Shown in pieces: positions 16,758 through 23,108 of a stretch of 23,108 bases of DNA (within the stretch, counting starts at the first letter, position 1; the number at the start of each line of letters is the position of its first letter). Position numbers and translations under genes: made by a program. Source of the DNA: Abiotrophia defectiva_A (lineage in GTDB: Bacteria > Bacillota > Bacilli > Lactobacillales > Aerococcaceae). The stretch is taken from the NCBI GenBank assembly GCA_963546405.1, contig CAUUNL010000028.1:1-23108 (forward strand), given 5' to 3'. The notes beneath the pieces were generated by a model, which was given only the letters and a program-made list of their open reading frames with translations, did no database searches and was not told the DNA's origin.

Positions 16758-17450
16758 CTAGAGTAGAATTAAAGACTCCACATGGTCCATTTCTTCCATG
16801 GCATAGTAGAGACTCTGTGGAAAGTGGTGCTGGATCTCGAAATAAGACAGGTAACGTCCTTGGACTGCCTGGCTCAAGGTCTGCGTGACCACAATGCCTT
16901 CGGCCGCAAAGCGCGCCAAGAAGCTAGCCTCCGTCTCCGGCTGGTCACTGATTAGGAGCAAGGCCGGCAAATAGCCTGTTGGCTCAATCAAGAAGCCCCC
17001 CAGCTCAATCAGGCGTAACTCCACCTTACCGCCGCCCACCGAAATCCCGACTAGGCGGGCAGTCTTGTGGTCGTTGATTAAGGTAATGTCAGCCGTATTG
17101 GGATGGTTATAAGGACTTGGCCCCTCCATCTCGATAAATTGCACCTTCATCCCCTGGTTGCGGGCGATGTCCACTGAGTTGGGAACCCGATGGTCGTCAT
17201 AAGAAAAGCCCAAAACGCCAGCGATGGTCGCAAAATCCGTTCCGTGTCCCAGATGCGTCTCCGCAAAGGACTCGTAGTAGCGGACGATAATCTCGGTTGG
17301 GCGGTCACGATAAATCTTCTGAGCCGCTGCCCCGATATTAATGGCGCCAGCCGTATGTGAAGAAGACGGTCCTACCATGACAGGTCCAATCACGTCAAAA
17401 CAGCTAGAATAGCTGGTATTTTTGGCTTGAATCTTGGCTTCCTGGCTCAT
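16758..17450 (-). CDS. sdaAB: L-serine dehydratase, iron-sulfur-dependent, beta subunit
   Basis: The protein has 230 residues. It has the beta-chain signature GPSSSHTAGA (28-36), the HGTDFATIAGVLGF segment and a C-terminal ACT-like domain from about residue 160, which in this family takes part in serine sensing. I chose the ATG at 17450 because AGGAG lies 10 bases upstream. The ATG at 17471 would add MERSGAS, but its upstream AAGGAG overlaps the expected transcription start from the TATAAT at 17491-17496. It is the first gene of the minus-strand serine operon and is divergent from the threonine/serine exporter genes. Confidence 0.94.
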   Translation of the reverse strand: MSQEAKIQAKNTSYSSCFDVIGPVMVGPSSSHTAGAINIGAAAQKIYRDRPTEIIVRYYESFAETHLGHGTDFATIAGVLGFSYDDHRVPNSVDIARNQGMKVQFIEMEGPSPYNHPNTADITLINDHKTARLVGISVGGGKVELRLIELGGFLIEPTGYLPALLLISDQPETEASFLARFAAEGIVVTQTLSQAVQGRYLSYFEIQHHFPQSLYYAMEEMDHVESLILL

Positions 17451-17490
17451 GCTAGCACCGCTCCTCTCCATATGGCTTTGTCATCTCCTT

Positions 17491-17496
17491 ATTATA
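17491..17496 (-). promoter_or_regulatory. sdaAB: -10 element of the sdaAB-sdaAA promoter
   Basis: A perfect TATAAT on the minus strand is preceded by GGTG. There is no recognisable -35 box at 16-18 bases. Transcription would start near 17484, giving a leader of about 34 bases to the ATG at 17450. The lack of a -35 suggests dependence on an activator. Confidence 0.45.
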
Positions 17497-17533
17497 CACC
17501 CTCAGGCCCCTATTTTTCTAGCAAAAGCACTCA

Positions 17534-17568
17534 ATTTTTCTGGCTTTTTTTAAGAAAATCTGGCGCCA
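17534..17568. promoter_or_regulatory. Candidate operator sites between the divergent serine genes
   Basis: ATTTTTCT (17534-17541) and AGAAAAT (17553-17559) form an inverted repeat. The perfect 8-bp palindrome TGGCGCCA follows at 17561-17568. Both lie between the two opposed -10 boxes, where a shared regulator could act. This is pattern only; no known regulator motif was recognised. Confidence 0.25.
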
Positions 17569-17611
17569 AAAAACTGGCCCCCAGCAACTAGCCGGACTGG
17601 GCACATTGGTG

Positions 17612-17617
17612 TATAAT
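17612..17617 (+). promoter_or_regulatory. -10 element of the threonine/serine exporter promoter
   Basis: A perfect TATAAT preceded by GGTG lies about 38 bases before the GTG start at 17656. The 10-mer GGTGTATAAT is identical to that of the divergent sdaAB promoter. No -35 box is visible at the right distance. Confidence 0.45.
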
Positions 17618-17655
17618 CAATAGGGTATAGACATGTCAAGAAAGGGAGACCACGC

Positions 17656-18426
17656 GTGAAACAAGAATATAAGAAAATTGCCGAAGTCGCCGTCCTGGCC
17701 GGCCGCATCATGCTGGAAAGTCAGGCCGAGAGTTATCGGATTGAAGACACGGTCGAGCGCATCCTCAAGACCAGCCAATGCCAGACCACTGAAGTCTTCG
17801 CCAATACCACCGGCCTCTTCGTCACCTTAGACGACCCCAGCATCGAGCCCATTACCATCGTCCGCCGCATCAAGCACCGCGGCACCCACCTGCGTAAGAT
17901 TCACCACGTCAACAATATTTCCCGCCAGCTGACCAAGGGCGAAATCAGCCTAGAAGAAGCTCGTATCCGCCTGGAAAAGGTGGACGTCTCCGAGTACACC
18001 CTCTTCCACTTCGACCTGGCCGTCTTCTTCCTGGTGGTGTCCTTCGCCGTCCTCTTAGGCGGCTCCATCTGGGATATTGCTGTGTCGGGCCTGGCCGCCC
18101 TGCTGGTGATTTTTGGTTACTGGCTACAAGGCAAGCTAGCCATGAATGCCCTTATGACCGGGACCGTCTCAACCTTCTTCCTGGGGTCCATTATGCCCTT
18201 CGTCTTGCTGAGCGTGCCCCAGCCCCATAATTTGGATATTATTATTATTTCCGCCCTCATGCCCCTCTTCCCCGGCACGGCCTTCACCAACGGGATTCGG
18301 GACACCCTCAAGGGCGACTATGTCTCCGGCCTGGCCAAGATTGCGGAAGCCTTGGTTATCGCCGTTAGCTTAGGGCTGGGTGTGGCCCTAGGACTCTTTG
18401 TATCGAATGGAGTGTTGAGCCTATGA
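17656..18426 (+). CDS. Threonine/serine exporter, larger subunit (ThrE domain, YjjP-like)
   Basis: The protein has 256 residues with a soluble N-terminal part (about 1-115) and then about five membrane segments. The family motif SALMPLFPGTAFTNGIRD sits between two of them. ThrE-type proteins export threonine and serine. In this split form the N-terminal-type subunit (this one) works with the short ThrE_2-type subunit encoded next. The start is GTG with GGGAG 7 bases upstream; no ATG fits. Its end overlaps the next gene by 4 bases (ATGA). It is divergent from L-serine dehydratase, which supports a role in relieving excess intracellular serine. Confidence 0.9.
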   Translation: MKQEYKKIAEVAVLAGRIMLESQAESYRIEDTVERILKTSQCQTTEVFANTTGLFVTLDDPSIEPITIVRRIKHRGTHLRKIHHVNNISRQLTKGEISLEEARIRLEKVDVSEYTLFHFDLAVFFLVVSFAVLLGGSIWDIAVSGLAALLVIFGYWLQGKLAMNALMTGTVSTFFLGSIMPFVLLSVPQPHNLDIIIISALMPLFPGTAFTNGIRDTLKGDYVSGLAKIAEALVIAVSLGLGVALGLFVSNGVLSL

Positions 18427-18905
18427 CCTGGATGTCCCTCTTTTCCCTCTGCTTCCAAACAGCCGGGGCCTATGTGGCCACCATTACGGCGGCCATCATG
18501 GTGGAAATCCCCCGCTCCCTCCTCTTCAAATGCGGTTGGGTGGGCGCCCTGGGCTACCTGATTTATCTCTTAGTCATGCCCGGCCACGGACCGGCCGTCG
18601 CCACCTTAGTGGCCGGAATTGGCATTGCCATCCTGTCCCAGCTCTTCGCCCGCAGCTTCCGGGCGCCAGTCACCATGTTCTACATTCCTGGCTTCTTCCC
18701 GCTAGTGCCTGGGATCGGCGTCTACCGGACGGCCTTTTACTATATCAACGACAATCCGGCCCAAGCCAGCCACTATATGGTCCAGTCGGCCCTGATTGCC
18801 GGCGCCATTGCCCTGTCTATTTTCCTAGTGGATTCCTGCCTGGAAATCTACCACCATCTGCGTAACCAAGCCAATGCCAAGCGAAAGGAGCAGTCTCATG
18901 GATAA
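18423..18905 (+). CDS. Threonine/serine exporter, small subunit (ThrE_2 domain, YjjB-like)
   Basis: The protein has 160 residues and is almost wholly membrane-embedded, with about four or five segments. It carries the conserved FYIPGFFPLVPGIGVYRTAF motif, which is the counterpart of the PLFPG motif in its partner. It starts within the ATGA overlap with the larger subunit and ends 8 bases inside the following DUF1858 gene, so expression of all three is probably coupled. Both subunits would be needed for export. Confidence 0.9.
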   Translation: MTWMSLFSLCFQTAGAYVATITAAIMVEIPRSLLFKCGWVGALGYLIYLLVMPGHGPAVATLVAGIGIAILSQLFARSFRAPVTMFYIPGFFPLVPGIGVYRTAFYYINDNPAQASHYMVQSALIAGAIALSIFLVDSCLEIYHHLRNQANAKRKEQSHG

Positions 18906-19143
18906 TTGGATCGACCTCAGCCTGCCGGTCGCCACGACCCTCAAGGCCCATCCCGAAGTCAAAGAACTTCTCATTGACCTAGGCTTCAAGCCCCTAGGCA
19001 ATCCTGTCATGCTCAAGACCGTAGGCGCGGTGACTAGCCTGGAAAGGGGCGCCAGCCTGATTGGCCTGGATCTGCAGGTCCTCATTCAGGAACTCCACCA
19101 CAATGGCTACTTGGTCAAAGGAGTGGATGACCATGACCAATAG
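18898..19143 (+). CDS. DUF1858 domain protein
   Basis: The protein has 81 residues, essentially one DUF1858 domain. The pattern is VATTLKAHPEVKELLIDLGF, then NPVMLKTVGAVTSLERGA and IGLDLQVLIQELHHNGY. DUF1858 is related to the N-terminal domain of ScdA/RIC iron-sulfur repair proteins, but the cysteine pair typical of ScdA is absent here, since there is no cysteine at all. The ATG at 18898 has AAAGGAG 7 bases upstream. The gene overlaps both neighbours (8 bases before, 11 after). It occurs directly before a DUF438/hemerythrin gene, a pairing I recall from other Lactobacillales. The two proteins probably interact. Confidence 0.87.
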   Translation: MDNWIDLSLPVATTLKAHPEVKELLIDLGFKPLGNPVMLKTVGAVTSLERGASLIGLDLQVLIQELHHNGYLVKGVDDHDQ

Positions 19144-20641
19144 CAGTCGCGACCAACGCATTCAAGTCCTCAAGGACATCCTGATCCGCCTCCACCATGG
19201 GGCCAGCCCCGACAGTGTGGAGGCCGACTTCCAGGCCCATTTTAGCGATGTGTCGCCGATCGAAGTCTCTCTCATGGAACACGAACTCATGAATGGCGAC
19301 CACGGCGTGGGCTTCGAAGACGTGATGAAGCTCTGTACCGTCCACGCCAAGGTCATGGCCGCCGGCGTTCAGGGCAAAGAAGTACCCGACAGCGAGCAGG
19401 AAGGCCATCCCGTCTGGCTCTTCAAGCAAGAAAACCTAGCCCTACAAGCGGGCCTCCACCGGATTCAACGCCTGCTGGATGCCCTAGAGGCTGCGGAAAG
19501 CCAGGGCCAGGACTTAGACCCCGGCCTTCTGCGCGGCCTGACTCGCCAGTACCAGCTACTGGATCAATTCCAACGCCACTACCGCCGCAAGGAAGAACTC
19601 TTCTTCCCCATCATGGAGTCCTACGGCCACGACGCACCCCCTAAGGTCATGTGGGGCGTGGACGACCAGATTCGGGATTTGTTTGGCCTGGCTAAGGAGG
19701 CGTTGAAAGGCTTGGTAGACCAGACCAAGGGGGCTTCGGTGGCCCAGGTTCTGGCCACTTACCAAGCCTTCGTCCAAGAATTCAAGGACATGATCTTCAA
19801 GGAAGAAGCCATCCTGATCCCCTTGCTGCTGTCCCTCTTCAGCGAGGACGACTGGCTAGCCATCGCCAAGGACAGCCCCGAGTTCGGCTATGCCATTATC
19901 CAGCCGGACAAGGAGTGGGTGCCAAGCCGGGTGAAGTTTGGGGAGCAAGGGGGAAATGGGGAGCTGGATGGAGCTGGGCGTGGGGCTCAGGCTCAAAATG
20001 AGGGGCCGGCTCAAGCCTCCGCTGACACTCCGGCAGGCGCCGGCCAAGGCAGCAACCTGGCTAGTGGCCCGGCCGCCGGCTCAGGAACCGGCCCAACTGC
20101 TAAGCCGGCTGCAAACTCAGCCACTGACCCAACTGCTAAGCCGGCCGCCAACTCAGGCACTGACCCAACTGCTAGCCCGGCGCCCAACCCCGAGGCCGAC
20201 CTGCCCTTTGGCGGCGGCTATCTCAGCCTCAAGGAAGCCAACCTCATCCTCAACCACCTGCCCTTTGAGATTACCTTTATCGACAAGAACGACCTCTTCA
20301 AATACTTCAACACTTCCATGGCTATCGAGAATAAACTATTTCCCCGCGTGCCTAGCGCTATCGGTCGCCACGTCAAAATGTGCCACCCGCCCCGCAGTCT
20401 GGACATGGTCATGACCCTGATTGACGACCTCAAGCACAAGCGCCGGGCCAGCGAATCCATGTGGTTCCACCGCTCGGACGGCCGCTTTGCCTATGTGACC
20501 TATATCGGCGTCTTCGATGACCAGGACCAATATATGGGCGTGCTGGAATATGTCCACGACATCGCTCCCCTGATGGATTTGGGTCCAGACAAACGGGGGC
20601 TAGCGCCTTTGGAGGGGGATGGGGAGCAAGCTAAAGACTAG
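19133..20641 (+). CDS. DUF438 / hemerythrin-like / PAS domain protein
   Basis: The protein has 502 residues. DUF438 covers about 5-75 (RIQVLKDILIRLHHG, MEHELMNGDHGVGFEDVMKL). A hemerythrin-like HHE four-helix domain follows at about 90-255 (HPVWLFKQENLAL, then HYRRKEELFFPIMES, then FKEEAILIPL); its His and Glu residues are candidate di-iron ligands. A low-complexity Gly/Ala/Pro linker spans about 270-355. A C-terminal PAS domain lies at about 363-485 with the family motif CHPPRS. Such proteins are proposed to sense or handle oxygen, NO or iron. The ATG at 19133 is best, with AAAGGAG 9 bases upstream. The ATG at 19127 is only 3 bases from the site, and the frame extends open back to 19061 without a site. 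Confidence 0.88.
   Translation: MTNSSRDQRIQVLKDILIRLHHGASPDSVEADFQAHFSDVSPIEVSLMEHELMNGDHGVGFEDVMKLCTVHAKVMAAGVQGKEVPDSEQEGHPVWLFKQENLALQAGLHRIQRLLDALEAAESQGQDLDPGLLRGLTRQYQLLDQFQRHYRRKEELFFPIMESYGHDAPPKVMWGVDDQIRDLFGLAKEALKGLVDQTKGASVAQVLATYQAFVQEFKDMIFKEEAILIPLLLSLFSEDDWLAIAKDSPEFGYAIIQPDKEWVPSRVKFGEQGGNGELDGAGRGAQAQNEGPAQASADTPAGAGQGSNLASGPAAGSGTGPTAKPAANSATDPTAKPAANSGTDPTASPAPNPEADLPFGGGYLSLKEANLILNHLPFEITFIDKNDLFKYFNTSMAIENKLFPRVPSAIGRHVKMCHPPRSLDMVMTLIDDLKHKRRASESMWFHRSDGRFAYVTYIGVFDDQDQYMGVLEYVHDIAPLMDLGPDKRGLAPLEGDGEQAKD
20093..20191 (+). repeat. 36-bp tandem repeat in the linker of the DUF438 protein
   Basis: CCAACTGCTA recurs at 20093, 20129 and 20165, an exact 36-bp period with a partial third copy. 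Each unit encodes 12 residues of the type PTAKPAANSxTD. In-frame copy-number change would alter the length of the flexible linker between the hemerythrin-like and PAS domains without disturbing either. Confidence 0.85.
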
Positions 20642-20713
20642 ACTTGCCCTGAAACGACAGACCTACCTGAAACCCCAGCCAAGACACAAATCACCAACTT
20701 AAGGAGCTCACCC

Positions 20714-21199
20714 ATGACACAAGTAACGGACTTTAGCGTTTTGGCCCAAGGCGGCCAGCCCTTTTCCCTGGAAGCCTACCGCGGCCAGGTGCTCTTAATC
20801 GTCAACACCGCCACCGGTTGCGGCTTCACGCCCCAATACCAAGGCCTACAAGCCCTCTACGACCGCTACCGCGACCAAGGCTTCGCCGTCTTGGACTTCC
20901 CTTGCAACCAATTCAAGGGCCAAGCCCCTGGCACGGCCCAGGAAATCAATGACTTCTGCAGCCTCAACTACCAGACCACTTTCCCTCGCTTGGCCAAGAT
21001 AGAAGTTAACGGCGACCAGGCCGACCCACTCTACACCTGGCTCAAGTCCCAGAAACGCGGTCGCATGGGCCGGCGCATCGAGTGGAACTTCGCCAAATTC
21101 CTGATTAACCGCCAGGGCCAAGTGGTCAAACGATACTTTGCCACCACCAAGCCTGAACGCATCGCCCGTGATATTGAGCGATTGTTGGGGGAGAAGTGA
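20714..21199 (+). CDS. Glutathione peroxidase family thiol peroxidase
   Basis: The protein has 161 residues and a thioredoxin fold. The catalytic tetrad is visible: C36 (NTATGCGFTPQY), Q67 (in FPCNQF), and W124-N125 (EWNFAKFLI). The peroxidatic residue is Cys, not Sec. C64 and C82 are candidates for the resolving cysteine. Bacterial members usually use thioredoxin rather than glutathione to reduce H2O2 and lipid peroxides. AAGGAG lies 7 bases before the ATG. It follows the DUF438 gene after 72 bases on the same strand. Confidence 0.94.
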   Translation: MTQVTDFSVLAQGGQPFSLEAYRGQVLLIVNTATGCGFTPQYQGLQALYDRYRDQGFAVLDFPCNQFKGQAPGTAQEINDFCSLNYQTTFPRLAKIEVNGDQADPLYTWLKSQKRGRMGRRIEWNFAKFLINRQGQVVKRYFATTKPERIARDIERLLGEK

Positions 21200-21275
21200 G
21201 GCAGCTGGCTGCCAGAAATGAAGGCTGGCAGATGCAAGTAACAAGCGCTACTGCCCACTAGAAAGGATTGACCCT

Positions 21276-21962
21276 ATGACCTATCGTTACCTCCTCTTCG
21301 ACCTAGACCACACCCTGCTGGACTTTGATGCCAGCCAGGCCCTGGCTCTTGAAGCCTTTTGCCAGGCCCACGACTTGGACTACAGCGACCAAATCCTGGC
21401 CGACTACCATGCCCACAGCCACCGGCTCTGGCACCAGCTCGAATTGGGCCAGCTGACCCTGGACCAGCTCCTGGAACGCCGCTTCAAGGAATTTTTCCAG
21501 CCCCATCTGGACCACCTGGACGGCCGCAGCCTGGATGACCAATACCGCGACCTTTTAGTGGTCCACAACCAAATCTTTCCCGGCGCCGACCGCCTCTTGC
21601 TAGACTTGAAAAGCGCTGGCTACCAGCTGGTGGCCGCTACTAACGGCGTTTCCGACACCCAGCGCAAGCGCCTGGCTCAGGTTCAGTGGCTGGACCTCTT
21701 TGACCACCTGGCTATCTCAGGCGAACTGGGTCACAGCAAGCCAGACCCAGGCTTCTACCAGGCCATTTACAAGATGACTGGCACCGACGACACTAGCGCC
21801 TACCTCATGATTGGCGACCGCCTGCAAAGCGACATGCTGGGCGCCCACCAGGCCGGCATCGACAGCCTCTGGTACAATCCGCATCAAGCAGCCGCTCCGG
21901 CCGACCTGCCTCTGACCTATCAGGTCCAGGATTATGCGGGAATTAGAGAGATTTTACTTTAA
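21276..21962 (+). CDS. YjjG-family HAD nucleotidase
   Basis: The protein has 228 residues. HAD motifs in order are: I, LFDLDHTLLDFD (D9, D11); II, VAATNG; III, the lysine in GHSKPDPGFY; and IV, MIGDRLQSDMLGA. The cap domain is helical (about 16-95). The closest type is the YjjG/YfnB group that removes phosphate from noncanonical pyrimidine nucleotides. The exact substrate cannot be read from sequence. AAAGGA lies 8 bases before the ATG. A short hairpin (CTGCCAG/CTGGCAG, 21209-21231) lies between it and the peroxidase gene but lacks a T-run. Confidence 0.9.
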   Translation: MTYRYLLFDLDHTLLDFDASQALALEAFCQAHDLDYSDQILADYHAHSHRLWHQLELGQLTLDQLLERRFKEFFQPHLDHLDGRSLDDQYRDLLVVHNQIFPGADRLLLDLKSAGYQLVAATNGVSDTQRKRLAQVQWLDLFDHLAISGELGHSKPDPGFYQAIYKMTGTDDTSAYLMIGDRLQSDMLGAHQAGIDSLWYNPHQAAAPADLPLTYQVQDYAGIREILL

Positions 21963-21969
21963 AAAGAAG

Positions 21970-21986
21970 GGGACTGCGGCTCCCCT
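21970..21986. terminator. Weak hairpin after the HAD gene
   Basis: GGGGA and TCCCC pair around seven bases just after the stop codon. Read on the minus strand it is followed by the T-rich TTCTTTTT, so as a terminator it would mainly stop transcription coming from the IS side. On the plus strand no T-run follows. Confidence 0.4.
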
Positions 21987-21988
21987 CG

Positions 21989-22223
21989 AGTTTCTGCCCG
22001 AGCTAGTGGTCCACTCGACGGAGTGGTCCACTGGCTCCTAGTTTTTGCCCCGATTTGGGCCCTTTTCCCAGGTTTCCGGCAGAGCCAGTGGTCCACTCGG
22101 CGGAGTGGACCACTGGCTCCCAGCTTTTGCCCCGTTTTGCGCCTTTTTCCCAGCTTTCTGACCGAGCTAGTGGTCCACTCGACGGAGTGGACCACTGGCT
22201 CCTAGCTTTTGCCCCGATTTGGG
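21989..22223. repeat. Tandem array of 82-bp units, each with a 38-bp palindrome
   Basis: Three units start at an exact 82-bp period. The palindromes lie at 22000-22037, 22082-22119 and 22164-22201. The middle one has perfect 17-bp arms (GAGCCAGTGGTCCACTC and its complement) around GGCG. The outer ones have two and one mismatches. Every arm contains AGTGGWCCACT, itself a palindrome, so this 11-mer occurs six times (starting at 22005, 22022, 22087, 22104, 22169 and 22186). On the plus strand each palindrome is followed by TAG or CAG, then four or five T, and GCCCCG, which makes terminator function possible. Unit spacers are also near-identical. No protein-coding content is credible here. Confidence 0.92.
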
Positions 22224-22259
22224 ATTAAGTCCCTATAATTGTGTAAAAAGAAAAAGCCA

Positions 22260-22312
22260 GGTAATCTCTGGTACAATGTAGTTGTCCGACAACATTGAAA
22301 GAGGAGATTACC
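22260..22312 (+). promoter_or_regulatory. Translation-controlling hairpin in the transposase leader
   Basis: GGTAATCTC (22260-22268) is complementary to GAGATTACC (22304-22312), which touches the ATG and overlaps the GGAG ribosome binding site. An inner stem CAATG..GTTGT/ACAACATTG (22274-22297) stacks within. Transcripts that read in from outside would hide the ribosome binding site, a known strategy for keeping IS transposition low. A TATAAT at 22234-22239 could be an internal promoter. Confidence 0.6.
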
Positions 22313-23108
22313 ATGACTTACCTTAATATTAACCTAAAACTTGAAGAATTAACAGAGGCAGTTTTAAACAGTGACATGAACACGCTCATGAAGTCGCTGG
22401 CCATTACCGTCTTTAATGCCTACATGGAAGAAGAACGCCACCAGTTCATCCAAGCCGCTCCCCATGAACGCTCCGACCAACGCCAAGACTATCGCAATGG
22501 CTACTATGAACGCCAATGGACGCTATCCATCGGCACCCTTAAATTACAAGTCCCACGCACGCGTTCTGGCGAGTTCAAGACCGAGCTCTTTGAACGTTAC
22601 CAACGCAACGAACAGGCCTTCTTGCTCTCCATGATGGAGATGGTGGTCAATGGGGTCTCTACACGCAAAGTCACCAAAATCGTACAAGAATTGTCTGGCG
22701 AGACGGTCTCCAAGTCCTTTGTGTCAGACGTCATGAAGCGGCTGGATCCAGAGATTGAAGCCTTTAAAAATCGGACCCTGACCCACAGCCACTTTCGCTA
22801 TCTCTACCTCGATGCCCTTTACATTAAGGTGCGTGAAGAGGGTCGTGTGGTATCCAAGGCGGTCTACCTAGCCCAAGGCGTTAACGAGGCCAACAAGCGC
22901 GAAATCATCGGCTTTTGGGTGTCAGAAGAAGAAAGCAAAGAGGCTTGGCTGACCTTCCTTCAGTCTCTCCGTGCCCGTGGTTTGAGCCAGCCCACTCTGA
23001 TTATTTCAGATGCTCATTCCGGCCTTAGAGCCGCTATCCAGCACTGCTTTGTCGGGGTGCCTTGGCAACGTTGCGTCTTTCATTTCTTGTCCAACATTGT
23101 CGAGACCA
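22313..23108 (+). CDS. IS256-family (mutator type) transposase, N-terminal 265 residues
   Basis: The reading frame runs open to the window edge, so about two thirds of the usual length of roughly 390-400 residues is seen. Family features are QDYRNGYYERQW, LKLQVPRTRSGEF, the first catalytic Asp D167 in YLDALYIKV, the second D233 in IISDAHSGL, and the C254-x2-H257 motif (QRCVFHFLSN). The third catalytic residue (Glu) lies beyond the edge. AGAGGAG ends 6 bases before the ATG. There is no internal stop or frameshift in the visible part, so the element may be active. Confidence 0.95.
   Translation, partial: MTYLNINLKLEELTEAVLNSDMNTLMKSLAITVFNAYMEEERHQFIQAAPHERSDQRQDYRNGYYERQWTLSIGTLKLQVPRTRSGEFKTELFERYQRNEQAFLLSMMEMVVNGVSTRKVTKIVQELSGETVSKSFVSDVMKRLDPEIEAFKNRTLTHSHFRYLYLDALYIKVREEGRVVSKAVYLAQGVNEANKREIIGFWVSEEESKEAWLTFLQSLRARGLSQPTLIISDAHSGLRAAIQHCFVGVPWQRCVFHFLSNIVET

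Larger units (their letters stand above)
22224..23108 (+). mobile_element. IS256-family insertion sequence, left part (right end outside window)
   Basis: The transposase at 22313 defines the element. The left boundary is inferred: the sequence after the third palindrome matches the first repeat unit up to about 22223 (GATTTGGG) and then departs. The inverted terminal repeat and target duplication cannot be confirmed without the right end. An 8-9 bp duplication would be expected for this family. Confidence 0.7.

Noticed and set aside
19938..20414. A 158-codon frame overlapping the DUF438 gene
   Set aside because: The product is a Pro/Thr/Ser-rich translation of the GC-rich linker and PAS region in another frame. 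The DUF438 frame has conserved domains on both sides of the linker.
21209..21231. Terminator between the peroxidase and HAD genes
   Set aside because: The stem CTGCCAG/CTGGCAG has a nine-base loop and no T-run on either strand, so it is not a supported terminator.
22023..22205. Short frames on both strands through the palindromic array
   Set aside because: The frames are open only because the unit is repeated and symmetric. The products are Trp/Ser-rich repeats with no start site.
21989..22223. CRISPR-like array (regular palindromic repeats)
   Set aside because: There are only three units, and the stretches between the palindromes are near-identical copies of each other rather than unique spacers. 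No cas gene is present.

Overview
The window looks like a chromosomal segment of a low-to-mid GC Firmicute of the order Lactobacillales. The evidence is a YSIRK-type surface-protein signal, the yhaO-yhaN-yhaM cluster, a YheA homologue, a two-subunit iron-sulfur L-serine dehydratase and strong AGGAG ribosome binding sites. The rather GC-rich codon use together with a giant repetitive surface protein would fit the Aerococcaceae (for example an Abiotrophia- or Aerococcus-like genus). That assignment is inference from gene content only.

Layout. Everything from 1 to about 17,450 is on the minus strand, and everything from about 17,656 to the end is on the plus strand. (1) 1-7710: the N-terminal 2,570 residues of a giant secreted surface protein, still open at the left edge. 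It has a YSIRK-type signal, a Ser-rich region, Ig-like domains, then about 25 DUF1542 repeats of roughly 77 residues. (2) 7711-8234: an AT-rich upstream region carrying the likely promoter of that gene and the terminator of the next transcription unit. (3) 8235-13,937: an apparent operon read in the order yhaO (nuclease), yhaN (SbcC-like ATPase with a membrane hairpin), yhaM (3'-5' exoribonuclease), then an SRPBCC-domain protein with a remarkable His/Cys-rich N-terminus. (4) 14,076-15,693: yheA, recX and a small unknown gene. (5) 15,832-17,450: sdaAB-sdaAA, L-serine dehydratase. (6) 17,656-19,143 and on to 20,641: a split ThrE-type threonine/serine exporter, a DUF1858 protein and a DUF438/hemerythrin/PAS protein, all with overlapping ends. 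(7) 20,714-21,962: a thiol peroxidase of the glutathione peroxidase family and a YjjG-type HAD nucleotidase. (8) About 21,989-22,223: a tandem array of 82-bp units, each with a near-perfect 38-bp palindrome. (9) About 22,224 to the end: the left part of an IS256-family insertion sequence that appears to sit inside that array.

How the genes fit together. yhaO, yhaN and yhaM overlap or nearly overlap, so DNA processing (YhaO/YhaN) and RNA/DNA 3' trimming (YhaM) are probably co-expressed. The serine region combines degradation of L-serine to pyruvate with export of serine/threonine from a shared divergent promoter region, which suggests joint control of serine toxicity. The DUF1858 and DUF438-hemerythrin pair resembles a split, extended version of the ScdA/RIC iron-sulfur repair architecture. 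It lies two genes from the oxygen-sensitive [4Fe-4S] serine dehydratase and next to a peroxidase, so a link to iron-sulfur or redox stress is a reasonable hypothesis.

The most unusual items are the palindromic 82-bp array with the IS in it, the three CGCGHDH metal-binding repeats fused to an SRPBCC domain, the cysteine-free YhaN with a transmembrane hairpin where zinc-hook proteins have their hook, and the length of the DUF1542 array. I found no tRNA, rRNA, CRISPR array or phage genes.
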